Shown one piece after another: positions 49,473 through 62,400 of a stretch of 64,000 nucleotides of DNA; within the stretch, counting starts at the first letter, position 1; each line of letters starts with the position of its first letter. This DNA comes from Lycocorax pyrrhopterus obiensis (taxonomy: Eukaryota; Chordata; Aves; Passeriformes; Paradisaeidae). Under the pieces are notes generated by a model, which worked only from the letters and a program-made list of their open reading frames with translations, was not told the origin of the DNA and did no database searches. A program made the position numbers and the translations under genes. The DNA lies in NCBI GenBank assembly GCA_014706295.1, contig JACSVZ010000006.1:28495629-28559628 (forward strand), in the 5' to 3' direction.

Positions 49473-49717
49473 GCGTGCACATGTTCAGAGCAAGCAGTTT
49501 CTCGGACGAGCAGTGTCCGGAGAGCCCGGTGCCAAGGCACGGCCTCCTTTAACTTTTCCAACTTCGGATCCCTCTCACCAAGGGTCCACTTGGCACTGCA
49601 GACTCCTGCCACAGGGCAGCCTTGTGGCTGCTCAGGTGCCTGATCCCTGCGCTCGGGATTTCTTTTTCTCGGTTTTTATTTTTCGTTCGGTATCTCGGAC
49701 CACTCTTGCTGACACTC

Positions 49718-49723
49718 AATAAA
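49718..49723 (+). terminator. LTR polyadenylation signal
   Basis: AATAAA lies about 47 bp before the 3' end of the solo LTR. Its position in the R/U5 part supports the plus-strand orientation. Confidence 0.7.
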
Positions 49724-50989
49724 ACACCTTTTAAGCACAGCAAGAGTGAGAATTGTCTGTTTTTATGACAGAAACATGCTAAGGGTAGATGTGGATGACT
49801 GATAGCATCTGCAGTTGGAAGAGGTGCACCTCCAAGTTAATACTGAATCCTATTTTATTAAATAACTCTGACACCTATTTTACTCATTCTCAGACAATTC
49901 AAGGACAGGATTAACCAAGTCTGATATATCTTTTTTTTTAATGCCAAGATGTGTATAATGTGAGGAATGACTTCTACAGAAAATCACACAGGAAGAGGAA
50001 TAAGGAAGAGGTGAAAGAGTGACACAAAAATCCTAAACCACACGGACTCCCTTGCCTAGTGACTGACTCCATAGTGAAAGTTAAGGATTATCTTCCACTA
50101 GAGATTTAAAATGGGAAAATCCTGAACAATGCTGGAAATCAGGTCAGTGTCATACATAGGCAGAAAACAAATATTAAAAAAAAGCAAATTCATACTGACC
50201 AAAAATCAATGCAATTTCCTCATTCCCTGTTGTGCCTGAGATATCTGGGTGTTTCAGACAGCTGTGACTGATGAGGCGCCCATCTGTGATGAGCTAAGGA
50301 TGGGATGTGAGCCGTGGAGTCAAAATGGAATTGCCTACTTTTGGCCAAAACGTACTTTATAGGCGGGTGTGCTATGACTGCCAGCTATCTGTTTTCTTTT
50401 GGCACTAGGAATAACAATCTTGGATAACCTCCCTTTGGAAGTTTAGTTCCAGTTACAGATATTACAGAAGATTCTTCCATTTCATAGAAAAAAATGATGA
50501 AAATTAGAAGGAACATGCTCATCTTTTGCCAGACTTGCAAGATATATTTTTCCCTACATATTTAGCGGTTTGGGTAATTATTTTCTTCATTAGGAGACTT
50601 GTCAAAACACATTACAGTGACTGATTTCATGTCAACACTGTTTTTCTAGCAGTTTCTGATTACTGATTATATGTTACAGAAAAATATTCATTTATAATTA
50701 CTGACAGTAATTTCTTAGAGATCATTAACAGCCAAAATGCTATTGCCTACCTAAGTATTTTACAGCTTCCCTAGGGAAAAGATAATGAAAAACCAAATAG
50801 GTTTTTTTATTTAAAGTTAAAATTGGAGTTCAGAAAATGGAATTGTTCTATGTTTGTTTGTACATTACGGACTTAAAGGCAAGAGATGATGAAAGCGTCC
50901 ATATCTATCTGTGCTACTCCTGGATGATGGTGCCTACAATACTAAATGAAAAAACACACATTTGCACTTCTGTGAGGCTTTCAACTGAG

Positions 50990-51125
50990 GTTTGCAAAGC
51001 ATGCTGCAAGCAATGTTTTAGCCTCAAAGCAATTTTAATGCATAAGTTCTCACTTTACAGCTCAAGAGACTGAAGCACACAAAAAGGCATGGGCTTTTTC
51101 CACAGTTACATTCTGAACTAGCTGA
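50990..51125 (-). repeat. Probable ancient SINE (MIR-like) remnant
   Basis: The order TTTGCAAAGCATGCTGCAA, then TCTCACTTTACAG, AGACTGAAGCACAC and ACAGTTACATTCTGAACTAG follows the MIR-type core read backwards (aagcgctt...ttttacagatgagaaactgaggcacag...ggtcacacag). It is strongly diverged, as expected for an element older than birds. The assignment is from memory of the consensus. Confidence 0.5.
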
Positions 51126-54100
51126 GAAAATTGTGAACGAAGTCTGCCAGTCTTTTACCCTTTTCTGGACTTTACCCTTAGGCACCACTCACAGCATCCC
51201 ATACACTCCAGGAGATAACTGGCTTGTGCCTTACTTTTGCACCATTGTAGCAAGAAGGAAAAGCCCTACTGGTTCCAGTACAAGACCCAAAATTGCTTGA
51301 AGTTTCTGTTCTCAGTCTGCTTCTGACACTTCTGGGGCTACCAGAGTTCAGGAAAGGGAGCATCTTCTTTACATCAGAGGAGAGCTCACACGGGTGACTG
51401 CACATTGCTTCTAACGCAAGTCAGTGCCTTGAGGGTGCCATTAAATATAATAGTTCTCATGACATGGGATGTCACGAAAAATTCAAGTTCTCTGTTGTTT
51501 TAGAGAAGGAGAAAATACAGACTGAATTTGATGTATGGACTAATATTTGGTGCAACGTGTGTATTCAAGTATGCATCTCACCCGGTTTTCTTTCACCTTG
51601 TCAATAACATTTGTAGTTTTCTTGTCTAGGGATAACCTTAGTGTTTATGCTGTGTTATCTGGAAGCCTGGATGCAACACAGAATCTTGCCAGTGTAGCTA
51701 TTCTGTACCAGTTTACCAAAGTAATTTTAAGTATACAAGGATATTTATTTCTTGGTCGTTTTAATACCACAGTTATCTGCAGCTTCCATTCTCTGCTAAC
51801 AGATGTTTGGTTACTATTGTTCAATATTGTGCAATAAGACAGTGAGTCCCCAGAACTCCCTGTCAGGAACACAAAGTACTCTTAAGATAGATCACTTTCA
51901 TATTTTCTGGCATTCAGTGATGGGTAAATCTCCAAATGGTTTGTACGTCCATTTAGTTTAAACTTAATATCCAGAACTCAGATTCCTAGAGCTAAGTTTT
52001 CTCAAACTCAAAACCAGACTAGTTATAGGATGAGATGCATCTTTTTTTAATACCTATATGCAGACTATGGTGCCAAGGACTGGTTTTGAAATAAAATAAG
52101 GATTTCCTGAGGGGTTTAAATTTACCTTGATTATGATATCTCTGAGGAAGACAACTGAACAGAAAAAGCTTCATTTGAGGCATGGCTGAAGAAGTCTTTT
52201 AAAGTGTTGGAAACTTTCCTGTTATATACTAGTCACCCATATCAACTGAGAAGAGCACAGGCTGCAAAAGTAGATTTTTTAGTAACAGCTTCAGTGATAT
52301 CAAATAGTAGGAAAACGTGAATTGTTCCATTTTGCAAGAGTAGGACAGCAAAACAATTTCATATGTTTTGACTGATTTTATCTCCTTTGCATACACAGTA
52401 TAGTATATTTTCTTGAATGATTAAGCATAGATAAAGCAGTTCTTCGTCATAGGTCTGCAAATGTGTAATTGAAATTTTGATAGTTCCACAAAAAAATAAA
52501 CGCCTTACTGAGGCAATTACATTTGAAATGCTGTGTAGCAGATTTTTTTCTTCTAATGGAAGATAATTAAGCATAATTAAATTACAATTTCTTCATGATT
52601 TTGCAATGTTAACATTTAAAGTCTGTCATTCACTTTTTGCAGCTGTTATTTTGTTCAAGGCATCAGTGTATTACTTGACTTTTCTGTAAGATTTCCAAGT
52701 AGAACCACTTTTACTTCCTTTAATGTTTGGTTGGGCTATTCTTATGTGAATAAGTGGGTGAAGACACTGCAAAAATTTTCATGAAAGTGCAAATAATTAG
52801 TTTTTCTCAGAGCTGAACTTGTTCAAAAAGCATCAAGCACCCCATGGTAACAGATGAAATTAGCTATTTGATGCAGTGCCAAAATAGAGCAATCTGAGCT
52901 AATACTGCAGGAACTCTGTAGGGTGCAAGAAGAGGTAACAAAATGATGGAAACAACAGAGAGAATCTTAGATGACAGCTTAAGGGACATGAGGACGCACA
53001 CTGAAAGCATTTCCTCTAGCATAAGCAGAGGAAAAGGCTTTCACAGTTCACTTCATAATTCCTTGCCTGTGGAGACTCTGTATGAGGGTCACCCATGGCA
53101 GCAGGCACACACATTGCGTGCACAACATTTTCTGGGGATGGATATACACGCTGAGCAGACGTAGGGGGCACACATAAGAAAAGACCAGTGGGGAGGTTAC
53201 GAAGGTTGTATGTTTTCTCCTGTCATTGCTGTGTACTGTAAACACCTGTGAAACAAACCCTAGCGTAATTTCAGGCAAACCAGAGTTTCTTGCTAACCCT
53301 TTCACCCTTTACCTTTGAATCACTCAGGGAACTACAGGCTCTGCCTTCTTTGCCCTCATGATCTACCATGGACTTAAGAACCTGGCATTTGATTTGTTCC
53401 AAACTCAAGTGGCCCTCCTCCAGGCACTGCTTCCCAGCCGTGTTTGCTGTCATGCTTGCATAGAGTCTTCTCGCAGCGTAATTGCTGGAAAAATCTTCTC
53501 TGTTTCTGGACCTCTCTGTTGTCAGAAGGGAAGTGGCTTATTCATACTCTGCTTTGTTTTCTAAGCAAACTTTGTTGACAGCCTGCAATTCCCCCAGAGC
53601 CCTTGCGGGAGCCTGAAATTTTGCCCAGGGTCCTCTCATCCACAGAACTGGCTGAGAGCTCTAGGTGCTACTTCAGCCAGAAGGCTTGCGTAGAAAGGAG
53701 GGAGGGATATTGCACAGCAGACTGATTTACTGATCTTGGACCTTGGATTTGTACCTACAGCCTTCCCTCTCCACCCTCCCAAAACTTGGATTGCAAGAGG
53801 AATGCCGTTCTCCCTTACTGTGTATGTGCTCATGGTTGTAGTGAAACCACGCAATTTCCATGAAGTCATCTCATGGCACCTAGCTAAATGTTTTTTAAAA
53901 TACTGCCTTCTGCATGAGGAGAGAAGAAAATTAAGAGTCTCTCTTGGGGCTGGTGCACAGCTGATAAACGAAAATTGATGCAAATATGTCTGTTCTCCAA
54001 CTGGATGTAACAGCATAGGACATACGCAAAAGAGTGGGGAAAAGCAGAGTAAATAAAATACGTGCAGGTATTATTCTGCTGTTCAGGACAACATGCTGGG

Positions 54101-55290
54101 TTCAACCCCTGAATCATCTATTCCACACCCAAAACAATTTAGATTAAAAGTGAGATTTTTTAGGTAAAGGACACATTCATCAAAACCTTGCCACAGGCCA
54201 AGAGATGGCCACAGGTTAGAAACTGAACGGTAATAGGTCAGGGAAAGAGAAGAAATCTCTTATTTTGTTCCTGAATCACAGGGATGTGAGCTTCTGAGGG
54301 CTACAGCAAAGTGCACATGGGCTTACTAATAGCTGTAATAATCCTAATAAAGTCCAGAATTAAGGAATTATTTAAACTCCTTATTATGTCTCACTGCAAG
54401 AGGATCTAACTTACGTTGTTTGTCACATCTCAAAGACAATGAACTGAATACACTTGCCAATAGGAAAGCTTGATCTTAGCATTATTCTGTAGCTTGTGCT
54501 CAGTCTTTGTGTTTTTGTAAGGGCAAACAGAAATGTTTAGCAAGAACAGATGAATTTATGAAAAAATTATTTCTCTGCAATAATGATCCTGGAAAAGCAA
54601 CAAGGAAACTATTTAAATGTAAATCTGAGATGGGAAATGCTTCCATAAAAAGCATGTATCCTTTTTCCTCAGCTCTCTTCTCTTATGAAAGAGACAGCTG
54701 GAAAAAGTGAACAAAAATTGACTTATTGAAGAGTTGTGCCAGCCTTGCTGATATATCAGTTAAGGAATGATATCTTAACATCAGTTAAGTGCTTTAGAGG
54801 AAGCAGAATCTGATTCTCCTACCTTTCCAGAAAACCCAGGAACTCATTCCTTTTAAAAGTTGGCAAAAATAAGTAGGCCATGAGTATTTTCTCTGAGAAG
54901 GTTTAGTCATGAACACATATAATTTAGAGAGGCTGAAAACAGTATATTTTCAAGCACATATGTAAGATGTCAATATACCCTCTGGACAATCTACTGCAGC
55001 TGGCTGATAGTCTTACAATATTATTAAATGTGGGGTTATTATTTCACCATGTTTAGGTCACTTTTGGATACAATATAAGGAGAGGGAAGTATTGGCCCTG
55101 TTGTACTAGACAATGAGCTTTCCATATGTTGGAAATAGCATCAAGAAAAGAAACTGCCCAGTAAAAGCACTTGGTATCAATGAGAGGGAATACTCAGTAT
55201 ATCACCAATCATCCCACCCACCAGATATTCTCAGACTCTGCCTGTAACCACGCTGTTTGATCTCAAAAATGAGAGGGATGTTATTTGTCT

Positions 55291-55307
55291 TAAAAAAAAA
55301 AAAAAAA
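55291..55307. repeat. Poly-A run
   Basis: A run of 16-17 A in otherwise ordinary AT-rich sequence. No retrogene or LINE sequence is recognisable before it. Confidence 0.7.
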
Positions 55308-58300
55308 GTAAAAATAGTTAAGCCATCCGTCAACTAAAACCAAGACAAGTGTTCTGTTCTCACTGTTGAAATGGGATATTATTATTCTCATGGGGATTAA
55401 TAAGCCTAGCTGGAGGAGTCTGGCCCTTCAGGAGGTCAATAGAGGAATGCTTATGATTAATGTTTTGGTCCAGGGTCTATCTCTATGCTAAGTTATTAAA
55501 GCTACGTTGTCTTTTACCATCCCCTATTAACACAACATTAAATTCCTGCTAGCATTGATGTTGCAGACTGCCCTTGGCTCCACAAAGTAAAATAATACTT
55601 TGTGGAAAAGATTTTACTGTACAAATAAGCAGATTTAACATCGCAGTTCTTCCCAGCTCTCAGATGTCATCATTGCCTGTAATTAGCTGTGAGCTGGAAT
55701 GTGGGTTGCCATGCAGTAACCACACCAAGCATCTTCTCTCACATCTTGATTTCCCATTTCATATATCCCTGTTGAGTTTGGAAAATGAGTTATGGAACCA
55801 AAAGAGAGCAAAGGAGAGGAGACTCAGATCGAGCATGTAAGGTGAGCCTATTTTAGAATCAGCCTATTAAACATTTCTTGTTTGTTTTTCAATTTACCAG
55901 TCTTCACAAAAAATACAAAACATTGCAGGAAAACATTGCTTGAAGAAGTAAATGCCTTGAATAAAAGAATCCCATATATCCAGCAGTTAAAAATATATTT
56001 CAAAGGGCAGTTTCCACTATGAAATTCAAAACTCTCAAAATGAATGACTGGCAGTAACAGTGACGTATTTCCAGGTGCTTTTATTTTTTATAATAGATTA
56101 AGGGTAAAGGTGAATGCTTGCAAGTTCTGCATGAAGACCTGCTTCTTCACATGACAGATCTGTGAAGGTTGTGTAAATCTCTCCAGAAAACCTAGTCCTA
56201 ATCAGTTGCTATCATGAGGCTGCTAGAACGTCTTCTCCTATTTAAAGTAAATTTAGTTTTCTGGCTGCCATCATTCCCCTGACTTTCACAGAAGTGCTCC
56301 ATATTTGCACTGAAACTATAGAGCAGACTCAGCTTCCCTTGAGTGTTGTGGTACTGGCAACAAAAATGTCAGCTATGGCTGTCAGTGAAGGTGAGAGAGC
56401 TGTTGACTCATTTCCTAGTTTTATTCTTCCAATTGCCTGCGGACTGGGCAAATGCGTGCTTTTGTTGCCTATACACAAATGTAAACAACATTGTGATATA
56501 GAGTTTTGTTACTACATTACCTGTTTTTTTTCCACATGGGTAGAAAGGTATACCATAAACTTCAACTAGCCCAGAGAATGGTGCTCTGGTTTCCACCGTG
56601 CTTCTCTGTGCAACTGGATGTGCTTGTTGAACTCTTGAGGCTTTAATTGTAATGACACTGGATATCCCAAACATTAGCACTTCTGATGGATACAACTGCT
56701 ACTTTTAGAAATAATTGAGGCAATGACACTAATAGCAGTTGTATTTAATAATGTGGGAGCTAGCTTTAAGAAAAGCTTCCTGTAAAGGCATCTTTTTCTT
56801 GCTTACTGTTTCCTTTGAGGTATTTCTATAAGGCCTATGGGTTCTTCCAAACTTTTCAAAGAAAGGGGGAAGGGGACAGGAGGCACATATTGTCTCTGAA
56901 CTCTTTTTTTCAGCATATGAATATGCTCCTCAGATTGCTAAAAAGGCATCTTTTTATTAAACAAAAATAACTTGTAAAGTAAAATCCTTACTATCTCTGT
57001 ATGATGTAACACACATCATTTGGGTAAGAAAAGGTAAACAGGGAACTACTGGCAAGATGACAAATATGGTGATTTTGACAATACACCGGGTAACAGAGGC
57101 CATGTTAAATACCAAAGCGAGCATGGACAACCTCCAATAGAAATGGCAACAATGTTCAAAATGTGTTGGAAAAGGCATGTGTTTTCCAAAATCAGTTAAG
57201 AGTCACAGGCCAAGCATTCAGCAACTTTCTCAGGAAAAACATCCATCTGAGAGGCTGCTGCTTTTGCAATCACAATAAACCTCCCAACACACAAGCGCTG
57301 TTAGCAATGGAGTGACTAAACTCGGGACGTAAATCATTCTCCAGCTTTCATACAGAGCATTGCTAATCTCTCTGGAATATCATGTTAAAGCCATATTTTG
57401 CATTTCCATGAAGATTACACTGTCTCACAGCAATGGTTTGTCCCAAAGCAGCGATGGAGCTGGGTTAGCCCTGTGTTAAGGGGTTGGAGTGAGGCCAGCA
57501 TTTCTCCTCAGCTTCTCAGAGAATGAGTCAACACACCTGCTCTAAAAATCTGGATGCAGTCAGCAGCCAACGATGTAATCTTTGGCACAGTCACCAGATC
57601 TCCATCTGAATTATGTTCTTTAATTCAGGTTTTAACGCTTTTAATACAAGACACTATTGGAATTTTTCAAGACCTCAAGGTTTTTTCCTAAAAGATGTTC
57701 AATAAGAAAGTAAAACTGCTGCTTGCTTTAGCTAAAATTTTAATCTTTCTTGTGAAAGCTATAATAAATGTTACTTTTGAAATACAAATAAACTCTTTGT
57801 TTTTTGGCAAGAAACAGTCTTTTAATCTTTTTTTAGTTACCCGTATTTTCTCAGTGATAGTAGGACTGAATTCTGAAAAACAAACATTCCTATGAGTAAT
57901 TCCATAAAGCTAAGGAATTAACTCATGTGAATAATGGCTTGCAGCGCTAGACCCGTGTTTTTAGATAATACTTAAATATACGTATAGCAGAAAGAGAATT
58001 TTAACTGAGGAATTTATTTTAACTCCACAACAAGGAAGAATCAAAATGTCCATTAAATCGGTTTGGCTATCTGACCTTAAAATATTGTCGGTCAATCTCT
58101 ACAGAAGGAAAATTGTGCAGATTGTGATACAATAACAGAAGCCAAGTTAGCATACAGGTAATACAAATCCCACTGAAAACACTGTTGTTAAGGTGTGTAG
58201 GAGTGGGTGGCATCATGTATATTGTACAAAAAAGCCCAGCCCATTCCACAGCTCAGATCTAGCTGTTACCAGCAGACAGTTTCATTTTCAGGGTGATTTG

Positions 58301-58926
58301 AAAATGCTGAGCTACCTGCTCCTCCACAGCCAGCCATTAATAGAAGCAGCCACTAAAATTTTCTTTGTTTATTGGCATGTGGTTGCCAAGTTTTGCAGCT
58401 TTCTCCTGGTGCAGGAGGAGGTGTTACCAAACAAGCTCTTCCCAATGTATGGAGCAAACTGCTCAAGTAACCGGTATATCTTCCCACTGTTGCAACCTCC
58501 CATTTAACTGGTCACAATGGGAATGAGACCAGTATGCTGGTGGAGCTCTCCATGTTTCAAAGCCTCCAGTGGAGGATCTGGAGCTCTTCATGAAAGTTGT
58601 CTATTATCTAATGTTGCAAAACAGAATTAATTAAAAAGCAGAGCAATTAATATCACAAGTGCCGAGAGGAATCCCCTACTTATTCAAAATAATTCAATGC
58701 TACTTCTTTGAAAATAAAAATGCAGCTTTATTTTGTATTTTTTAGAAAAACAAACGACAGCTTCTACAGGGATGCCTTAGACGCAATATTGGCCATGTTA
58801 TTTCCTAAGAAATATTTCAACTGAAGTGGTAGAGATACCTAATTCTCTAAGATTACTGCCCATCTGACATGTTACTGTACAAAATGCAGAAGTTTGCACT
58901 GTGAAAGACCTGAAATATATTATCAG

Positions 58927-59031
58927 TTAGAATTATGGAATGGTTTGGGTTGGAAGGGATCTTAGAGATCATCTAGTTCCAACTACCCTGCCATGGGCAG
59001 GGACACCTTCCACTAGACCAGGCTGCTCACT
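58927..59031 (-). mobile_element. CR1 LINE fragment, 3' end (short)
   Basis: It begins TTAGAATTATGGAATGG and continues GTTTGGGTTGGAAGGGATC, then CTGCCATGGGCAGGGACACC and TTCCACTAGACCAGGCTGCT, a clear CR1 tail in reverse complement. It ends abruptly at about 59031, so only about 105 bp were inserted or kept. It is less diverged than the copy at 19.7 kb. Confidence 0.9.
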
Positions 59032-59410
59032 GCGTAAGGGGAAGAGAAAATGAAGACGGGAGAAAAACCTAGATAGGAGACTGAAACAAGGTCTTGTCAG
59101 ACTGAAAAAAGAAGGGGCGAGGGAAAGAGAGAAAGAGAGAAAAAAAGAAGAAGGTACAGAGAACCAGGAGGCTCCGTTCTCTCTGAAACAGGAATAATTT
59201 CTTAATGGTCGTAAATAAGATGGGCTCTACCCTACCAAGATGGGCTCTCATTTTCACTGGGGGGTGCAACAAGGAGTAGGAGGATTACGTAGAGAGGAGA
59301 TGTTTCTGAGAGTATGACTCAAATATTGTACTCTTAAATAAAGAAAATGATGGATACACAAAATACATGTAAACTCTGAGATTAATATCCAGTTGGAGGA
59401 ATGGGTATCA

Positions 59411-59430
59411 ATGGATGGATGGATGGATGA
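59411..59430. repeat. (ATGG)n microsatellite
   Basis: Nearly five perfect ATGG units, about 380 bp right of the second CR1 fragment. Confidence 0.85.
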
Positions 59431-62400
59431 AGGACCAATGTTCTCCCATAAGCCACATTTCTTCAGAAAATTGTGCTGAAAAAGTATACCCCTAATACTT
59501 CCATTGGCAACCAAAGCCTTCTGCCCAAATGATGTTGATTAAATCTTACTGCTACTGTTACTGCTAGGACATATTGGACAATTAATTTCTGTATATGTCC
59601 AGACTAACTAGTTTCATTTAAGTATATTTTGTAAAAGTAGCTCATAGAAAAAGCTTGAACACATTTCATGACTGCTATTATTGGTGGAAAGAGATGTTAT
59701 TTGGTATTTAAATCCATGTAATTGAGACAAAACCTTTAAAAACTTCTCAGATTTTTAAGCCACATAATAAACTAGTAAATATTTTGAACATAAAACCCAA
59801 CCACCTGTCTTTATTTAATATGTATTAGCAGCTGGCTGGGGCTTTTGTCATGACTGTGGGAATGAGCTAATATGTTTAAGACTAGTATTTCTGCGACTGA
59901 CTTGCAGTTCAAGTTGTCTTCCGTAGATCAACAGCCACATCAATAAAACAAATGCTGGGAAAACATTATTAGAAAATGCATTCCTCTCGAGCTGCTGGAG
60001 TGGGGAGTCTTCAGGTCAAGGGTCCTAGGAGAAATGTGGGCCAACTTAACAGTGCTTCCAAGTGAGTAGTTCCACAAGCCACCTGTGTGTTCATCACAGA
60101 ACAGAAAATGAGGTTTTTCTGTGAGAAAGAAAGCCTCAAATATAGTACTTTCCTTGGTTCACAAAGAATTGTATCATCATGGTTCAATTGAAGTTAAAAC
60201 AGAAAGAAAAAAAATATTAAATAGAACAAACAGGTTGTTTAGAAATTTCAATTTTTCCTCCGCACCTTCGAAATTCTACCATCTACTCAGGTATCAAAGC
60301 CTCCATTTCCTTAATTGTTTCTCAATCAGTCATTTTAGTATTTGCTGTTTTGGCTGGGACACAACATAACTTTTGCATCTAGGAATAGCATGGAGATGTC
60401 AGGTTGCACACTGTCATCAGCTGCTCATGCTGGCTGGGAGATTGATATGAGTGGGGGTTATGGGAGATTATGGATGATTAGAAACAGGAAAATGCACTCT
60501 TAAATTGGGGCAAACTGGAATGCAGAAAAGTTGACTCTGCTGCCAAGAGGCTTACGAAAATATCAGTGGGGCTATGAAAAGGAACTGAAATAGCCAAAAA
60601 TATTCAATGTGTCATTAATTTGTGGTGTAGTTATTGCCTATGAAGATACACCGAGAATGGTTCCAAATTTCTGTTTTATTTTGCTGTCAATAGATTTTTC
60701 TTCTTTTGAAGAAAAAAAAAAATTCCTCCTTTTCTCAGCCTGCATTTTCTTTTTTAGTTCCGTTGCTTTCAGATTTTACTAATGATTGAACATACTAAAT
60801 AGGAACTGACCTTTTGCTTGAAAAATGCTCACAACAAAGAATCAGTAAGCTGTAGATATTTCATCTAAAAAGGAGAAGCGTTACAGTCCTTACTAAATCG
60901 TGCCCCAGTGCTGGAAATCTTAGTCCATCACCCAGTTGCACAATGCCTGCATACTCGCTCCAGTTTACTCTTTACCAAGGTAACTGCCCTTTTCAGTCCT
61001 GAGGGTTTAATTCTTCCTGTCCTTTTGACTTGGCAGCGAATCTAGACTGAGTATCATGAACAGCAACACTGGATCAAGGAGAGTTTTGTACGGTTAAGAC
61101 TGCTGGGTGGGGTGCTGGCTCCTTCTCTCAGTATATGAACCCAAACATCCAACATCAGTAGCTCATGGGGTTAGTCAATATATCAGCAAGAGAAGCAGAT
61201 GGGCAGTGTATTTAGCATTCAGACTTTAAGCAGTACATGATTCCAGGATGTCCAGGTTCTGCAGTTTTGACTCATTTTGTACACTTCCCTTCTCTTTTTT
61301 TAATGCATAATTGTAATGAAGAAGTTCCTACAGAAACTAAAATGATGCAGGGCTCATTGCTGAATGACTGGTCTATTAATTAGACATCTTTAGATAAAAG
61401 GCTGTTCTATGCTCAACAGATTAAACTGAGCCCTTGAGATATTTGAAGTTTGTTTTGTCACTATCAGATAAACACAACAGAACATGCCAACCTGCAGAGG
61501 TTCATGACTAAACTGTTTGCAAGGTTAAAAAGAAAGGGAGAGGAAAAGCCTTGTTAATCTTCTCCATTCCTAATTTAAAAAAAAGTAAATATTTTTGTAA
61601 AAACATTTCAAAGGCTTCCACTTTCAGCTATGTGGCAGGTCGAGATTAGGGAAAATCCAAGCACCTCCTAAGGTTAAACACACTATTTGTCTCTGTCTTT
61701 CAAACTACATCTGAGTATATTTTGCAGATAAGTTTAGATCGGTTAAAGCTCAAACTCCTTTCCTTTGACTTTTTACCTAGAAATATATAGCTGGCAATGG
61801 AGTAAGTTCAGAGCAATATTTTCCTCCCATTACAGACACTCTACTCAGTTCCTAGAACTAATTAAAAAATGTCTTGCATGAAAGGTATAATAATTTGAAG
61901 CTCCTATTACATTACAGATAGAATACTTTTTGAGTAAAATAAAATTTCAGGCAAACAGCATTTTAGACAATTGGAAAGCTTTTAAAGAGCTATTAGATAT
62001 GCTTTGTTTACCACATTCATTCAAATTGTTAACTTATTTATTAGTCTCACAGAAGACTAGAATAGTTTTTGGTAGATAATTTGCCTACTGTACTTTTTTT
62101 CCTAGGTAGGGAAACTACTATGATGGTTATATAAATTAATTAATTTGCATTATATTGTAGAAATTAAGTTTCGATTTTGAACATGAAATTGGATTGGGGG
62201 CAAACGCATTTCTAAAAAGACCAAAGAAACTGTTTTCACTTCACTGAGTCTTGTGCTTGGAGGTCCCCCTGATGTGGATGTGGTGACAACGGAATTAAGT
62301 TTCATTTTCATTAATTGCAGTACAGTTATCTATTATGCAGAAGAAGTCCCTAACTCCACATAGCAAAAGCAGTATTTACAACTGGTACAGAGAAATCTCT

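Larger units (their letters stand above)
48965..49770 (+). mobile_element. Solo LTR of an endogenous retrovirus
   Basis: An 806 bp element with a TG...CA outline. The left end TGTCATA is the exact inverse of the right end TATGACA. It is flanked by a 4 bp direct repeat GAAA (48961-48964 and 49771-49774), the duplication size typical of gamma-type (ERV1) elements. Inside are ATTGG (49370-49374), CCAAT (49406-49410), a GC box (49436-49442), a TATA-like TTATTTAAGG (49463-49472) and AATAAA (49718-49723), giving U3-R-U5 order on the plus strand. No primer-binding site or internal viral genes follow, so recombination probably left a single LTR. The family name is not determinable here. Confidence 0.85.

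Noticed and set aside
49281..49643. 120-codon plus-strand frame inside the solo LTR
   Set aside because: It lies across the U3/R promoter area, has no retroviral protein similarity that I recognise, and crosses the TATA-like region. It is a chance frame.
49028..49801. Nine-base direct repeat GGATGACTG flanking most of the LTR
   Set aside because: I first considered it as the target duplication. The TGTCATA/TATGACA ends with GAAA on both sides give a proper TG...CA element, so the nine-base match is probably chance.
57180..57620. Less repetitive stretch considered as a conserved non-coding element
   Set aside because: It has no distinctive motif, and conservation cannot be judged from a single sequence.
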